Shown here piece by piece: positions 40,920 to 49,854 of a DNA stretch of 64,000 nucleotides. The notes beneath the pieces are model-generated. The model was given only the letters and a program-made list of their open reading frames with translations, made no database searches and was not told where the DNA came from. The position numbers and the translations under genes are program-made. This DNA is from Halopenitus salinus. Lineage in GTDB: Archaea > Halobacteriota > Halobacteria > Halobacteriales > Haloferacaceae. The DNA is taken from contig NZ_JBHSXL010000004.1 in the NCBI RefSeq assembly GCF_042662125.1, forward strand, positions 1 to 64,000, in the 5' to 3' direction. Position 1 is the first letter of the stretch. Every line of letters begins with the position of its first letter.

Positions 40920-43796
40920 TCACGTCCTGATCTCGAATCGGGCCCCCTCGAGGGACTCCGCGTCGGTGATGTCGATCGTCCAGCCGTGTTCGTCGACGAT
41001 CTGACGGACGCTCGCCATCCCCATCCCTTGGCCCGATGACTTGGTGGTGAATCCCGGATCGAAGACGCGCGTTCGGTCCTCGGGATCGATGCCCGGCCCG
41101 TCGTCCTCCAGATAGAACCCCGACTCGATCCGTCCGATCTCGACCGTCGTCTCCCCGTCGGCGTGCTCGACGGCGTTCGAGAGGAGGTTCTGGAGGAGCC
41201 GTTCCGTGGCGCCGGGATCGCCCTCCAGGTGGGGGTTGGAGACCACCTCCAACGTCGAGGCGTCCGCGGCGGCGACGCGATCCCAGACGTCCTCGGCGAG
41301 CGCGCCCACGTCGATCGGTTCGGTCTCGGTGACGACCTCGCCGGTCCGCAGCATCTCGATGAGGTCGGTCCGGATCTCCTCGAGCCGCGAGAAGGCCGAC
41401 AGGGCGGCCTCGACGTGGGCTTGGTCCCCGGTATCGGCCGCCAACTCCAGCCGTCCGCGAACGGCCTGGATCGGCGACTGGAGGTCGTGTGAGACGACGC
41501 TCGCGAGCTTCTCGAACCGTTCGTTGTGGCGCTCGAGCCGCCGCTCTCGCCGTTTGAACGCCGTGACGTCCCGGGAAACCCCGACGACGTGTGAGATCGT
41601 TCCCTCCTCGTCCGTGTGCGGCCGCACCCGCGATCGGACCCACTCCGCCTCCACCTCGGGGATCGTCCGGACCTCGACGCTTCGTGACTCCCCCGGATCC
41701 GGAACGGGCCCGAGGGTCTCGCGAAGCCGATCGCGGTGGTCCGGGTGCACTCGCTCCAGGTAGTCGTCGAGGGAGGTGATCGTCGCCTCGAGAACCGGAC
41801 AGGGATCCGGATACGTCGTTATCTCCCCCGTCCCGGGGTCCCGTTCCCAGATGACCGAGTCCGTCCGGTCGAGCGCGAACTCCATGCGGTCTCGGATCCG
41901 CTCGAGTTCCCGCTCGCGTCGGTCCCGCTCCGTGGTCTCACGGGCGGAGACGATGAGCGACTCGACGGCTTCCCCGTCGTCGGTCACCGGCATGATCGTC
42001 CCCTCAACGCTGAAGGTGTCGCCGTCGGAGCCCGAATGTTCGACGCCGTACTCGACGTATTCGCCGCGCGCCGCCCGATCGATCCACTCGCGCAGCGCCG
42101 ATTCGTGTTCGGGACGCCACCACGGCGTCTCGGGGAAGGGACGTCCGACGACGTCCTCGCGGTCCGCATCGACGTATCCCATGGCCGTCCGATTGACGTC
42201 GACGACCGTTCCGTCCGGCTCCAACAGCCCGACGAGGATGTTGGGGTCGTCGAACATCGCCTGGAACCGACGCTCGTTGCGACGCCGCTCCCGCTCGCGT
42301 CGCTTGCGGTCGGAGATGTCCGTCGAGACGGCACAGATCCCGATCGGAGCGCCCGCATCGTCGTAGAGCGGGGACTTCAGGGTCAATCGCGTGCTGGCCT
42401 CGTCCGTCCCCGGAATCGTCTCCTCGAACTCGATGGTCCGTCCCTCCTCGAGTACGCGGCGGTCGTCCTCGCGGAGCCGGTCGGCAACGGCATCGGGAAA
42501 CAGGTCGTGATCCGTCAGCCCGGTCACGTCCGTCCCCGGATCGACGCCGAGGACGTCACGGCACGCCGGGTTGGCCAGCTGATAGCGTCCCTCCGCGTCC
42601 TTGATGAAGATCGCGGCCTCGACGGTGTCGAGGACGGCCTCGAACCGCCGGTTCGTCTCGCGGAGCCGCGATTCGGCCTCCCGGTGTTCGGTGACGTCGG
42701 TGATGAACCCCTCGAACGCTTCGAGTTCCCCCTCGGGTCCGTAGACGCCGCGACCGCGCTCTCGGACCCATCGGACGTCCCCGTCGGCCGTCCGGATCCG
42801 GTAGGTCTCCTCGAAGGAGTCGCCCGTCCGGAGCGACTGGCGGATCCGTTCTCGGGTCTCGCCTTTGTCCTCGGGATGCATGACCTCCTCGAACCACAGC
42901 CGGCCGTCGGCCTCCAGATCGTCGGCCGAGTAGCCCGTGAACTCGGCGACGTCGCCGTGGACCTCCTCGATCGGCCACCCCGACTCGTTCAGACATCTGT
43001 AGACCATTCCGGGGAGGTTGCTCGTGAGCGTCTCGAACCGACGCTTGCGCTCCACCCGCTCCGTGATGTCCCGGGTGATCCCGGTCTGTACGGCCGGGTC
43101 TCCACCCTCGCTGACCGTCCGTCCGTTCATCTCACCCCACCGCGTTCCGTCGTCGAACCGGAACCGAACCGAGTAGGACTCCCCCGAGCGGGCCGCAGAG
43201 CGGATCCGATCCTCCACGGTCCGTCGGTCCGTGGAGTGCACCTGCTCGAGGAAGTCCTCGAACGAGTCGATCGACGTCTCGAAGACCGGGCACTCGCTCG
43301 GATGGATCTCCATCTCGTCGGTTTCGAGATCACGGGTCCAGACCGCTGCGTCCGTCGATCGAAGCGCGAACTCCATGCGGGATCGCTCCCGCTCGAGCGC
43401 GCTCTGTGAACGGTTCTGTTCGACGACGTTTCGGATCCGGTTGGCCAGCAGCTCGTACTGTTCGGTGTCCGATCCCTTCTGGAGGTAGTCGGTGGCGCCC
43501 GCGGAGATGGCGTCGCTCGCGACCTCCTCGGACCCCTTGCCGGTAAAGAGGATGAAGGGGAGATCGGGGTGTTCCTCGCGGACGTTCTCGAGGAACTCCA
43601 GTCCGTCCGGTCCCGGCATCTCGTAATCGCTCACGATGCAGTCCGGCGTCCGCTCCGTGATTCGATCCAGTCCCTCGGACGCGTCATGAGCTGTCCGGAC
43701 CTCGAACCGATCGTCCACCCGTTCAAGGAAGTCGGCGGCGAGCTCGCCGAAGCTCGCGTCGTCGTCGACGTGGAGGACCCGGATCGGTTCGGTCAT
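40920..43796 (-). CDS. Hybrid response regulator / PAS histidine kinase
   Basis: 958 residues from the ATG at 43796. The order is a REC domain (1-120; DDD acidic pocket, SDYEMPGPDG with phospho-Asp, Lys in LQKGSD), five PAS domains, a DHp helix (VVSHDLQSPIQ with the phospho-His) and HATPase (NLLSNAVEHA, DDGPGI, GQGMGMASVRQIV). PAS 1 (MEFALRSTDAAVWTRDLETD) and PAS 5 (MEFALDRTDSVIWERDPGTG) are duplicates of each other, both continuing into a CPVxExxIxSxxDxLExVH pattern. It is a cytosolic sensor without membrane helices. No partner regulator is encoded nearby. An upstream in-frame extension is not used, because the REC domain starts exactly at this Met. Confidence 0.9.
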   Translation of the reverse strand: MTEPIRVLHVDDDASFGELAADFLERVDDRFEVRTAHDASEGLDRITERTPDCIVSDYEMPGPDGLEFLENVREEHPDLPFILFTGKGSEEVASDAISAGATDYLQKGSDTEQYELLANRIRNVVEQNRSQSALERERSRMEFALRSTDAAVWTRDLETDEMEIHPSECPVFETSIDSFEDFLEQVHSTDRRTVEDRIRSAARSGESYSVRFRFDDGTRWGEMNGRTVSEGGDPAVQTGITRDITERVERKRRFETLTSNLPGMVYRCLNESGWPIEEVHGDVAEFTGYSADDLEADGRLWFEEVMHPEDKGETRERIRQSLRTGDSFEETYRIRTADGDVRWVRERGRGVYGPEGELEAFEGFITDVTEHREAESRLRETNRRFEAVLDTVEAAIFIKDAEGRYQLANPACRDVLGVDPGTDVTGLTDHDLFPDAVADRLREDDRRVLEEGRTIEFEETIPGTDEASTRLTLKSPLYDDAGAPIGICAVSTDISDRKRRERERRRNERRFQAMFDDPNILVGLLEPDGTVVDVNRTAMGYVDADREDVVGRPFPETPWWRPEHESALREWIDRAARGEYVEYGVEHSGSDGDTFSVEGTIMPVTDDGEAVESLIVSARETTERDRRERELERIRDRMEFALDRTDSVIWERDPGTGEITTYPDPCPVLEATITSLDDYLERVHPDHRDRLRETLGPVPDPGESRSVEVRTIPEVEAEWVRSRVRPHTDEEGTISHVVGVSRDVTAFKRRERRLERHNERFEKLASVVSHDLQSPIQAVRGRLELAADTGDQAHVEAALSAFSRLEEIRTDLIEMLRTGEVVTETEPIDVGALAEDVWDRVAAADASTLEVVSNPHLEGDPGATERLLQNLLSNAVEHADGETTVEIGRIESGFYLEDDGPGIDPEDRTRVFDPGFTTKSSGQGMGMASVRQIVDEHGWTIDITDAESLEGARFEIRT

Positions 43797-44018
43797 GGAC
43801 CGAGATAGCGGCCCCGGTCTAGTGAATGTTGCCCCGACACTCCGGAACGGCCCGTTCTCTCCGTTCGAAGAGGGGATCCGGCGACCCTCGAGATCTCGAA
43901 CGAGGAACCGGCGCGGATGATGGCCCCCAGTGGCGAATCGTGGTGACACCGGGTGGCAGGTGGTCGAGCCTTCGGGAGTATCTTTTAGTCCATCCGAAAC
44001 GTTCGCTCCATCGTAACG

Positions 44019-44279
44019 ATGCTGGAACTCTATCAGTCGGAGGGGTGTCCGTATTGTGCGAAGGTCCGTGAGAAGCTGTCGGAGTACGGCGTATCGTATG
44101 TCGTCCACAATCCACGTCTCCCCGGCGATGAGGGCGGCGACGTGACCAACGATCTCACCCACGAGGAACTCACGGCCGGCGGGGAGGACCAGATCCCGTA
44201 TCTCGTCGACACCGACCGCGGCGTTGCGATGTACGAAAGCGGCGACATCGTCGACTATCTCGAAGAACACTACGCGTGA
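44019..44279 (+). CDS. Glutaredoxin-like thioredoxin-fold protein
   Basis: 86 residues. LYQSEGCPYCAKVREKL has the CPYC redox motif (Cys10, Cys13), QIPYLVD the cis-Pro, and MYESGDIVDYLEEHY the C-terminal GST_N-type helix. It should act in thiol-disulphide exchange. The stop overlaps the next gene's GTG by 4 bases, so the two form an operon. The TATA (CTTTTAGT) is about 33 bases upstream. Confidence 0.9.
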   Translation: MLELYQSEGCPYCAKVREKLSEYGVSYVVHNPRLPGDEGGDVTNDLTHEELTAGGEDQIPYLVDTDRGVAMYESGDIVDYLEEHYA

Positions 44280-45088
44280 GTGGGGATCGATCCGACTCGC
44301 CACTTTTCGAGGCCAAACGATACGACGAGCCGTCGGTCTTCACGCCGGGGTCCCTGATCCGTGAGGCGCGTCGTCAAAAGGACCTCCCCGACCGGCCCGT
44401 CCCCGACGTCTGTGTCCTCGATCCCGACGGGGACCTCGTCCGTCACCTGACCTCGACCGGCCGTGCCGAAGCGGATACGACGTGGCCGGGGTACCACACG
44501 GACCTCTATCGGTTCGAACTGGACGGCGTGGATGTCGGGATCGTCGGGTGTGCGGTCGGCGGACCGTTCGCAGTCCTCGTGGCCGAACAGCTGTTCGCCG
44601 CCGGGTGTCAGTTCCTCGTGAGCGTGACCTCCTCCGGTCAGATCGTAGCGCAGGACGACCCGCCCTACTTCGTGCTCATCGACCGAGCACTGCGCGACGA
44701 GGGAACGAGCCACCACTATCGATCGCCTGACCGATACGCGACGCTCGATCCCGAACTCCGCGAGCGGGTCGAGTCGGCGTGTGACTCCACCACCAGACCG
44801 GTCTATACGGGGACGACGTGGACCACGGACGCACCGTTTCGAGAGACGGAATCGGCGATCGAGCGGGCCCGCTCCGATGGCATCCTCGCGGTCGAGATGG
44901 AAGCTGCCGCGCTCTATACGTTCGCCGCCGAGCGGGACGAGCCGGTCGTGTGCTTCGCTCACGTGACCAACGAGATGGGACGGGGGGACGGCGACTTCGA
45001 GAAGGGCGACGCGAACGGGAGTGCTGCGGCCTTGGAGGTGATCGCGTCCGCGATCGATGGCTGGAAGTCCTCGGACGCGAGCGAGTGA
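44276..45088 (+). CDS. Nucleoside phosphorylase (uridine phosphorylase type)
   Basis: 270 residues from the GTG at 44276. It has the NP-I family pattern: GVDVGIVGCAVGGPFAVLVAEQLFAAGC in the phosphate region, GTTWTTDAPFRET and GILAVEMEAAALYTFA, the conserved nucleoside-binding MExAAL motif. It releases bases from nucleosides with phosphate. It is coupled to the glutaredoxin-like gene (ATGA-type overlap), a combination without an obvious metabolic link. Confidence 0.88.
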   Translation: MSGDRSDSPLFEAKRYDEPSVFTPGSLIREARRQKDLPDRPVPDVCVLDPDGDLVRHLTSTGRAEADTTWPGYHTDLYRFELDGVDVGIVGCAVGGPFAVLVAEQLFAAGCQFLVSVTSSGQIVAQDDPPYFVLIDRALRDEGTSHHYRSPDRYATLDPELRERVESACDSTTRPVYTGTTWTTDAPFRETESAIERARSDGILAVEMEAAALYTFAAERDEPVVCFAHVTNEMGRGDGDFEKGDANGSAAALEVIASAIDGWKSSDASE

Positions 45089-45381
45089 GGAGCCCGAAAC
45101 GGCCGACGCATCTCCCATCAGTTGTGGATCGCGTTCCCGATCTCTACGGTCCGAGACGGCCAGATATTTGTCCCCCTCGGCCCTCGGAGTTCGATGACGA
45201 CTTCCACTCCCGCACCTACGCGACCCCGAGTCGCTCCTCGACGTGTTCGATCGCCGCGTCGAGGGTCCCCGGTGACGGATGCGTTCAGATCCGCCCGTGG
45301 CGCCGGTTGGACGTTCGACCCGAAAACGCTGTCTCCCACGTGTAGAAGGCTTTTTGCCGGACGTGGATCTCTTTGTTACCC

Positions 45382-45984
45382 ATGAGTGAGCCCTTCACGT
45401 CCGGTTCGGCATCGAAGACGTACGACATCTCCACGGTCGATCTCGACGGCGACCGCTACGAGGTCAAACAGTCGATGGTCCGGAACAAATACGTCGTCCG
45501 CGACGCCGGCGGCGACGTCGTCCTGCGCGGCAAGCAGAAGTTGTTCAAGATGAAAGAGGAGTTCCCGTTCGTCACCGGCGACGGCGCGGACGCGTTCACC
45601 GTCAAGGCCGGCGGGATCATGGACATCGCGGGAAACTACGCCATCACGGACGCCGGCACCGGCGAGGAGGTGGTCGTCCTCGACGAGGACTTCTCGCTTT
45701 TCGTGGAGAACTGGACGATCCGGGACCCCGAGACCGGCGAGACGCTCGCGACCATTCGATCGAAGAGCAAGCCGCTGTCGGTGCTCCGGCACCTCGTCGG
45801 GATCGCGAACCTGATCCCGAACAAATACGAGATCTTCGACGCACACGGCGCCCACGTCGGCGACATCGAGGGTGCGTTCTCGCTTCGGGACGCCTACACG
45901 GTCACCATCGACGACGCCAGTGGCGTCCCGAAGGAGGCGGTGATCGCCGCCGCGTGTATCCTCGACGCCCTCGAAAACCAGTGA
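45382..45984 (+). CDS. LURP-one-related (LOR/tubby-like) protein
   Basis: 200 residues from the ATG at 45382. YEVKQSMVRNKYVVRDAGGDVVLRGKQKLFKMKEEFPF and DGADAFTVKAGGIMDIAGNYAITDAGTGEEVVVLDEDFSLFVENWTIRDPETGETLATIRSK match the LOR family, a 12-strand barrel around a central helix, related to tubby and scramblases. The C-terminal VPKEAVIAAACILDALE is the central helix. Its role in archaea is unknown. The 293-base gap before it shows no convincing gene; a short - strand tail (ending GTLDAAIEHVEERLGVA) may be a remnant. Confidence 0.85.
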   Translation: MSEPFTSGSASKTYDISTVDLDGDRYEVKQSMVRNKYVVRDAGGDVVLRGKQKLFKMKEEFPFVTGDGADAFTVKAGGIMDIAGNYAITDAGTGEEVVVLDEDFSLFVENWTIRDPETGETLATIRSKSKPLSVLRHLVGIANLIPNKYEIFDAHGAHVGDIEGAFSLRDAYTVTIDDASGVPKEAVIAAACILDALENQ

Positions 45985-46041
45985 GCCCCGGCTCCGCGTC
46001 CCACTCCCCGCCCCACGCCGTGTTTCTGCCCACGCCGCACC

Positions 46042-47127
46042 TCACTCCGTGCCCGCGGTCTGTCTGCTGCGCGTCGTTCGAAGCGAGCGAACCGACGTAT
46101 AGAGGATCGCGGCGGCGACGACGACGGCCGCACCGACGACGAGCACCAGGCCCACCGTCTCGAGGGTCGGAATCGAGAGGTAGGAGCCGATCTCGCCGAC
46201 TCCGACCGCGATGGCGCCGACGAGCAACATCCCGCCGAAGTAGACCTTGATCCCGTCCGCGTCGACGATCGCGGTGGCGGCGGAGCCGATCCTGGCGCCG
46301 AGCGCGCTCCCGAAGAGCAGGGGAACGACGATGCCGAGGTCGACGCCGCCGCTTTGCCCGTAGAGGTAGCTCCCGAGACCGCCGGAGAAGACGATCTCGA
46401 ACAGATCCGTCCCGACGGCGACGGGCACCGGGACGCCGATCGCGTAGATCATCGCGGGCATCCGGATGAATCCGCCGCCCACGCCGAGAAATCCCGACAG
46501 GAGACCGGTCGCGAAGGCGACCGCGGTGATGACCCACACCGAGACGCGGACGCCGCCGCGCAGCGTCACCATCGGCGGGATCCGAACCGTCTCCTGGATC
46601 CACCTGGCGACGTCCGGGACCTCGTGGTCGCCGAGGTCCTCGTCGTCGGCGTCGTGATCGATGCCGCCGTCTCCGTCCCCTTTCAGCGCGTCACGGGTGA
46701 CCATCGCCCCGACCCCGCCGAGCAGAACGACGTAGGCGACGCTGATGAGGGCGGCGGCGAGCCCGACCGACTGGAGATAGTAGACGCTCGCGCGTCCGGC
46801 CTCGATGCCGATCGTCGTCCCCGTGATCATGATCGCCCCGAGCTTGTAGTCGACCTGGCCGAGGTCGTGGTGTTTCAGGGTGGCGATGACCGCGGTCCCG
46901 AAGACGAAGGCCATCCCGCTCCCGACGGCCACCGAGGGCTCGTAGTCCAGCATCAACAGGGCGGGAGTGACGAGGAACGACCCGCCCATCCCGAAGAACC
47001 CGAACAGGATCCCGACCACGAGTCCGAACCCGACGAACAGGGCCGCCATCTCGGGGCTCGTGTTCAGCACGTCGAGTCCGTCACCCAACCATTCGAGTGT
47101 GCTATTGGGAATACTACTCACCACCAA
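46042..47127 (-). CDS. TauE/SafE family sulfite/sulfonate exporter
   Basis: 361 residues, eight or nine helices in two halves, each with the family motif: GILFGFFGMGGSFLVTPALLML and GLLSGFLGVGGGFIRMPAMIYA. The central acidic loop (DGGIDHDADDEDLGDHEVPD) is an adaptation to salt. TauE proteins move sulfite, sulfonates or related sulfur anions; here the sulfur-gene context supports this. The start overlaps the small DUF7512 gene by 14 bases, so the two are co-translated. Confidence 0.88.
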   Translation of the reverse strand: MVVSSIPNSTLEWLGDGLDVLNTSPEMAALFVGFGLVVGILFGFFGMGGSFLVTPALLMLDYEPSVAVGSGMAFVFGTAVIATLKHHDLGQVDYKLGAIMITGTTIGIEAGRASVYYLQSVGLAAALISVAYVVLLGGVGAMVTRDALKGDGDGGIDHDADDEDLGDHEVPDVARWIQETVRIPPMVTLRGGVRVSVWVITAVAFATGLLSGFLGVGGGFIRMPAMIYAIGVPVPVAVGTDLFEIVFSGGLGSYLYGQSGGVDLGIVVPLLFGSALGARIGSAATAIVDADGIKVYFGGMLLVGAIAVGVGEIGSYLSIPTLETVGLVLVVGAAVVVAAAILYTSVRSLRTTRSRQTAGTE

Positions 47128-47266
47128 CCACCAGTTTCAAAAGCCGAGGACCCACGATCCGCTCGAGCCCTCCGTAGCCGACGTACAGCACGATCGCCTC
47201 CAGCAGTATCGTTCCGATGAGTAGGGCCGTCTCCGGGTCCCACGTGGGGATCGCGAGCCCGGCCAT
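47114..47266 (-). CDS. DUF7512-type small membrane protein
   Basis: 50 residues from the ATG at 47266: MAGLAIPTWDPETALLIGTILLEAIVLYVGYGGLERIVGPRLLKLVVGGE. A single helix precedes a basic amphipathic end. Small proteins of this kind typically precede TauE genes in haloarchaea, and here the two overlap by 14 bases. It could be a transporter subunit; this is inferred from the constant pairing. Confidence 0.75.
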   Translation of the reverse strand: MAGLAIPTWDPETALLIGTILLEAIVLYVGYGGLERIVGPRLLKLVVGGE

Positions 47267-47362
47267 CAGTTCCCACTCCGACGTTCCAACGCGGTATTTC
47301 GGTGCTGGCACATTTCCGTTCGGTTTCCTCTATCCGACCGACGCTCATAACGGTTTTGGAGT

Positions 47363-47374
47363 TATTGCACAATA
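47363..47374. promoter_or_regulatory. Shared sulfur-island motif, copy 1
   Basis: TATTGCACAATA, a palindrome with arms TATTG and CAATA around CA, upstream of the leftward DUF7512-TauE operon and next to an AT-rich TATA-like sequence (GATATAGTA on the - strand). Near-copies lie at 51097-51108 and 51254-51265. A regulator binding here would control the sulfur genes (inference). Confidence 0.45.
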
Positions 47375-47613
47375 CTATATCTCCATCACCTCCCCGGCAC
47401 TTTCTATAACGTATAGAAAAGTTATGGACCCAAGCGAACTCCGGCGTCCGGGTCGATGGATTATCCGACGCGAGGCGTCGTCGTCGCGACCGGACGAACG
47501 TCACCTGAAGGCGGTCGCGACGTCTACGAAGGGACGATCACGCCGTAGAGACGAACGACGCCAGACGGGGACGATCAGGTCGCCGTCACACCACAGAGAC
47601 GATCAGACCGGCG

Positions 47614-48804
47614 TCACGCGGCGGAGACGACCGCCAGGAGGACGGCGGCGCCATAGCCGAGCGCCAACGCCAACGCGAGCGAGCTCGCCCACGCACCGAC
47701 GGTCTTGAGGATCTTGTTCGCGTCGACGGCGTCGCCGCCGCCGACGGCCGCTCCGCTGCCGATGATGGCGCTGACGACGATCTCGTTGAACGAGACGGGC
47801 ACGCCGAACAGGACGGCCAACTGGGCGATGAGGAACGACGGAACCAACGCGGAAATGGAGCGCCGCGGCCCCAGCGACGAGTAGTCCCGCGACAGCGATT
47901 TGATCATGCGGGGGGCGCCCGTCCACGACCCGACCAGGATGCCGAAGCCCCCGCCGACGAGGACCGCCAGCACGGGAATCGCCTCCAAGTCGTCGAAAAG
48001 CGGGAGCAGCGGCCCGACCGCGAGGCCAACCTGGCTCCCGCCGGCCGAAAAGGCGACGAGCGAGCCGAGCGCGAGCAGGACCCGTCGCAGACCGCCGTCG
48101 ATGTCGCGGTCGACGTCCCACCGGACGAGGGCGGCGACCGACGCCGCCGCGAGCAACGAGACGGCGATCGGTACCGCGACCCCGTCGGCTCCGAGCGTTC
48201 GCCGGACGAATCCGGTCACCGAGCCCATCGAGTTCCCGGGACCGAGGTGGGCGAACTCGACGTTCGCCAACGCCGCCGCGACCAGCGCCGCGAGGAGCGC
48301 GACGCTGTATCGTTCAGGGACGTCGGAGCGCGGGAGGACGCTCGCGATACAGTAGGCGATACCACCGCCGACGACGGGCGTCAACACCCAGACCGCGCCG
48401 ATCTGGAGATACTTCGACGGGACGGGCGTGCCGCCCAGCCCGATCCCGACGCCGATGACCGCCCCGGTGACGGTGAAGGCGGTGGCGATCGGATACCCGG
48501 TCTTGATGCCGAGAGCCATGAGGCCGGCGCCGATCACGAGGACGACGATGACGCCCGCGGCCGGCAGGGTAACTCCACCGACGAGGCCGTGACCGACGGC
48601 CTCGGAGACGTTCGCGCCCTGGACGACCGCGCCGGCGAAGCCGAAGACGCCGACGACGAACGCCGCGCGCATCGTCGAGATGGCGTTGGCCCCGACCGCG
48701 GGCGCAAAGGGGGTCGCGCCGCTGGAGCCGGCACCGATCACCCACGCCATGAACAGGCTGGCGAGGCTCGCGAACACGAACAGTGCGATCACTGACGGAC
48801 TCAT
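47614..48804 (-). CDS. PiT-family permease, possibly sulfate/thiosulfate
   Basis: 396 residues with ten or more helices and the two PiT repeats: PFAPAVGANAISTMRAAFVVGVFGFAGAVVQGANVSEAV and VPVSFNEIVVSAIIGSGAAVGGGDAVDANKILKTVGAWASS. PiT proteins carry phosphate, but the related CysP carries sulfate or thiosulfate; the position between the TauE and YeeE/rhodanese genes makes a sulfur anion more likely. That choice is contextual, not visible in the sequence. A 28-base imperfect tandem repeat (47571-47626) spans its 3' end. Confidence 0.82.
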   Translation of the reverse strand: MSPSVIALFVFASLASLFMAWVIGAGSSGATPFAPAVGANAISTMRAAFVVGVFGFAGAVVQGANVSEAVGHGLVGGVTLPAAGVIVVLVIGAGLMALGIKTGYPIATAFTVTGAVIGVGIGLGGTPVPSKYLQIGAVWVLTPVVGGGIAYCIASVLPRSDVPERYSVALLAALVAAALANVEFAHLGPGNSMGSVTGFVRRTLGADGVAVPIAVSLLAAASVAALVRWDVDRDIDGGLRRVLLALGSLVAFSAGGSQVGLAVGPLLPLFDDLEAIPVLAVLVGGGFGILVGSWTGAPRMIKSLSRDYSSLGPRRSISALVPSFLIAQLAVLFGVPVSFNEIVVSAIIGSGAAVGGGDAVDANKILKTVGAWASSLALALALGYGAAVLLAVVSAA

Positions 48805-48829
48805 GGGGGGACGAAAAACGGGCTCCGTC

Positions 48830-49288
48830 TCAGTCGGCTCGCGTGCCGGCGTGGCCGGAATCGCTCGCGTCGCTGCGCCAGTATCCCTGGAGGTACGCGC
48901 CGACGAACATGCCGGCGATCCCCCAGAGGATGGCGAGGTTGCCGACGCCGAGGCTGGCGTAGGCCGCCCCGGGACAGATGCCCGAGAGTCCCCAGCCCAC
49001 GCCGAAGACGGCCCCCCCGACGAGCACGTTCCGGTCGAAGGACTTCAGCCGACGCTCGTACCGATCGCCGGTCAACGGCGCGGCCTCCCGAACCCGCGGC
49101 ATCACCGCGAAGGTGATCCCGGAGACGACGGCCGCGCCGAACATGACGAACAACAGGCCGAAGTCCTCGAACTGGAGGAAGTTCAACACGACCTCCGGCC
49201 GGGCCATCTGGCTGAAGCCGAGCCCGAACCCGAATATCAGGCCGCCGAGCAGGACGAGCGGCATGAACAGGGGATGACGGTCGGACAT
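48830..49288 (-). CDS. YeeE/YedE half-protein (DUF6691)
   Basis: 152 residues with four helices. GGLIFGFGLGFSQMARPEVVLNFL and VGGAVFGVGWGLSGICPGAAYASLG are the repeated YeeE/YedE signatures, the latter with the conserved Cys in GICPG. YeeE (TsuA) takes up thiosulfate using such Cys residues. Together with the upstream half at 49289-49846 it forms a split transporter; the stop codon of that gene abuts this ATG with no gap. Confidence 0.88.
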   Translation of the reverse strand: MSDRHPLFMPLVLLGGLIFGFGLGFSQMARPEVVLNFLQFEDFGLLFVMFGAAVVSGITFAVMPRVREAAPLTGDRYERRLKSFDRNVLVGGAVFGVGWGLSGICPGAAYASLGVGNLAILWGIAGMFVGAYLQGYWRSDASDSGHAGTRAD

Positions 49289-49846
49289 CTACGGGCTCAC
49301 CCCCAACGCTGCGATGACTCCCGCGGTCGCGATGGCGACGAGCAGGAACGTCATAACGCCGACGATGGACGTCTTCGACGCCGAGCCGACGCCGCAGACG
49401 CCGTGGCCCGAGGTACAGCCCTTCCCGATCCGGGTTCCGATCCCGACGAGAACCCCGCCGACGAACAGCCGCCACGGCTGGACGTCGGTCGACCAGAGGG
49501 TCACGCCGGCGACCTCGTACAGGTGGCCGGTCGTTCCGGGTTCATAAAGCGACGTCGTGACGACGCCCGATTGGACCGTCGCCGCGAAGGCCGCCGCTCC
49601 GAGGACGATGCCGAGCGTGAACACGACGCGCCAGTCGCGCGAGTCCACGTACCGGCGGAACCGCGATCGGCCCGAGACGTACGACAGCGTCGACTCGAGG
49701 AACGTGCTGGCGCCCGCCGGGATGCCCGTCCCGACGTAGATCACGGCCGTGCCCAGACCGACGAGCAGTCCGCCGACGAGATAGCGGCTGATCCCGTTCG
49801 GGAACAGCTCGGCGCCCAGCTGCACGAGGAGTGGATCGCTCACCAT
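49289..49846 (-). CDS. YeeE/YedE half-protein, N-terminal partner
   Basis: 185 residues with four or five helices. LVGGLLVGLGTAVIYVGTGIPAGAS and FVGGVLVGIGTRIGKGCTSGHGVCGVGSAS are the YeeE/YedE repeats, the second with the characteristic GCTSGHGVCG Cys pair. It completes the thiosulfate-type transporter with the next gene. It starts 8 bases after the rhodanese-metallohydrolase gene in the same operon. Confidence 0.88.
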   Translation of the reverse strand: MVSDPLLVQLGAELFPNGISRYLVGGLLVGLGTAVIYVGTGIPAGASTFLESTLSYVSGRSRFRRYVDSRDWRVVFTLGIVLGAAAFAATVQSGVVTTSLYEPGTTGHLYEVAGVTLWSTDVQPWRLFVGGVLVGIGTRIGKGCTSGHGVCGVGSASKTSIVGVMTFLLVAIATAGVIAALGVSP

Positions 49847-49854
49847 CGCCGAGG

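Noticed and set aside
41736..43409. 557-codon + strand frame inside the kinase gene
   Set aside because: It is antisense to the PAS domains, with no recognisable motifs and biased third positions matching the - strand gene.
40920..44303. Kinase frame extended to 44303 (1127 codons)
   Set aside because: The extra 169 codons run antisense to the glutaredoxin-like gene and are not acidic. The response-regulator domain starts exactly at the Met at 43796.
45118..45339. - strand frames in the 45.1-45.4 kb gap
   Set aside because: One short tail (AAIEHVEERLGVA) looks coding but cannot be extended or assigned, so no gene is reported.
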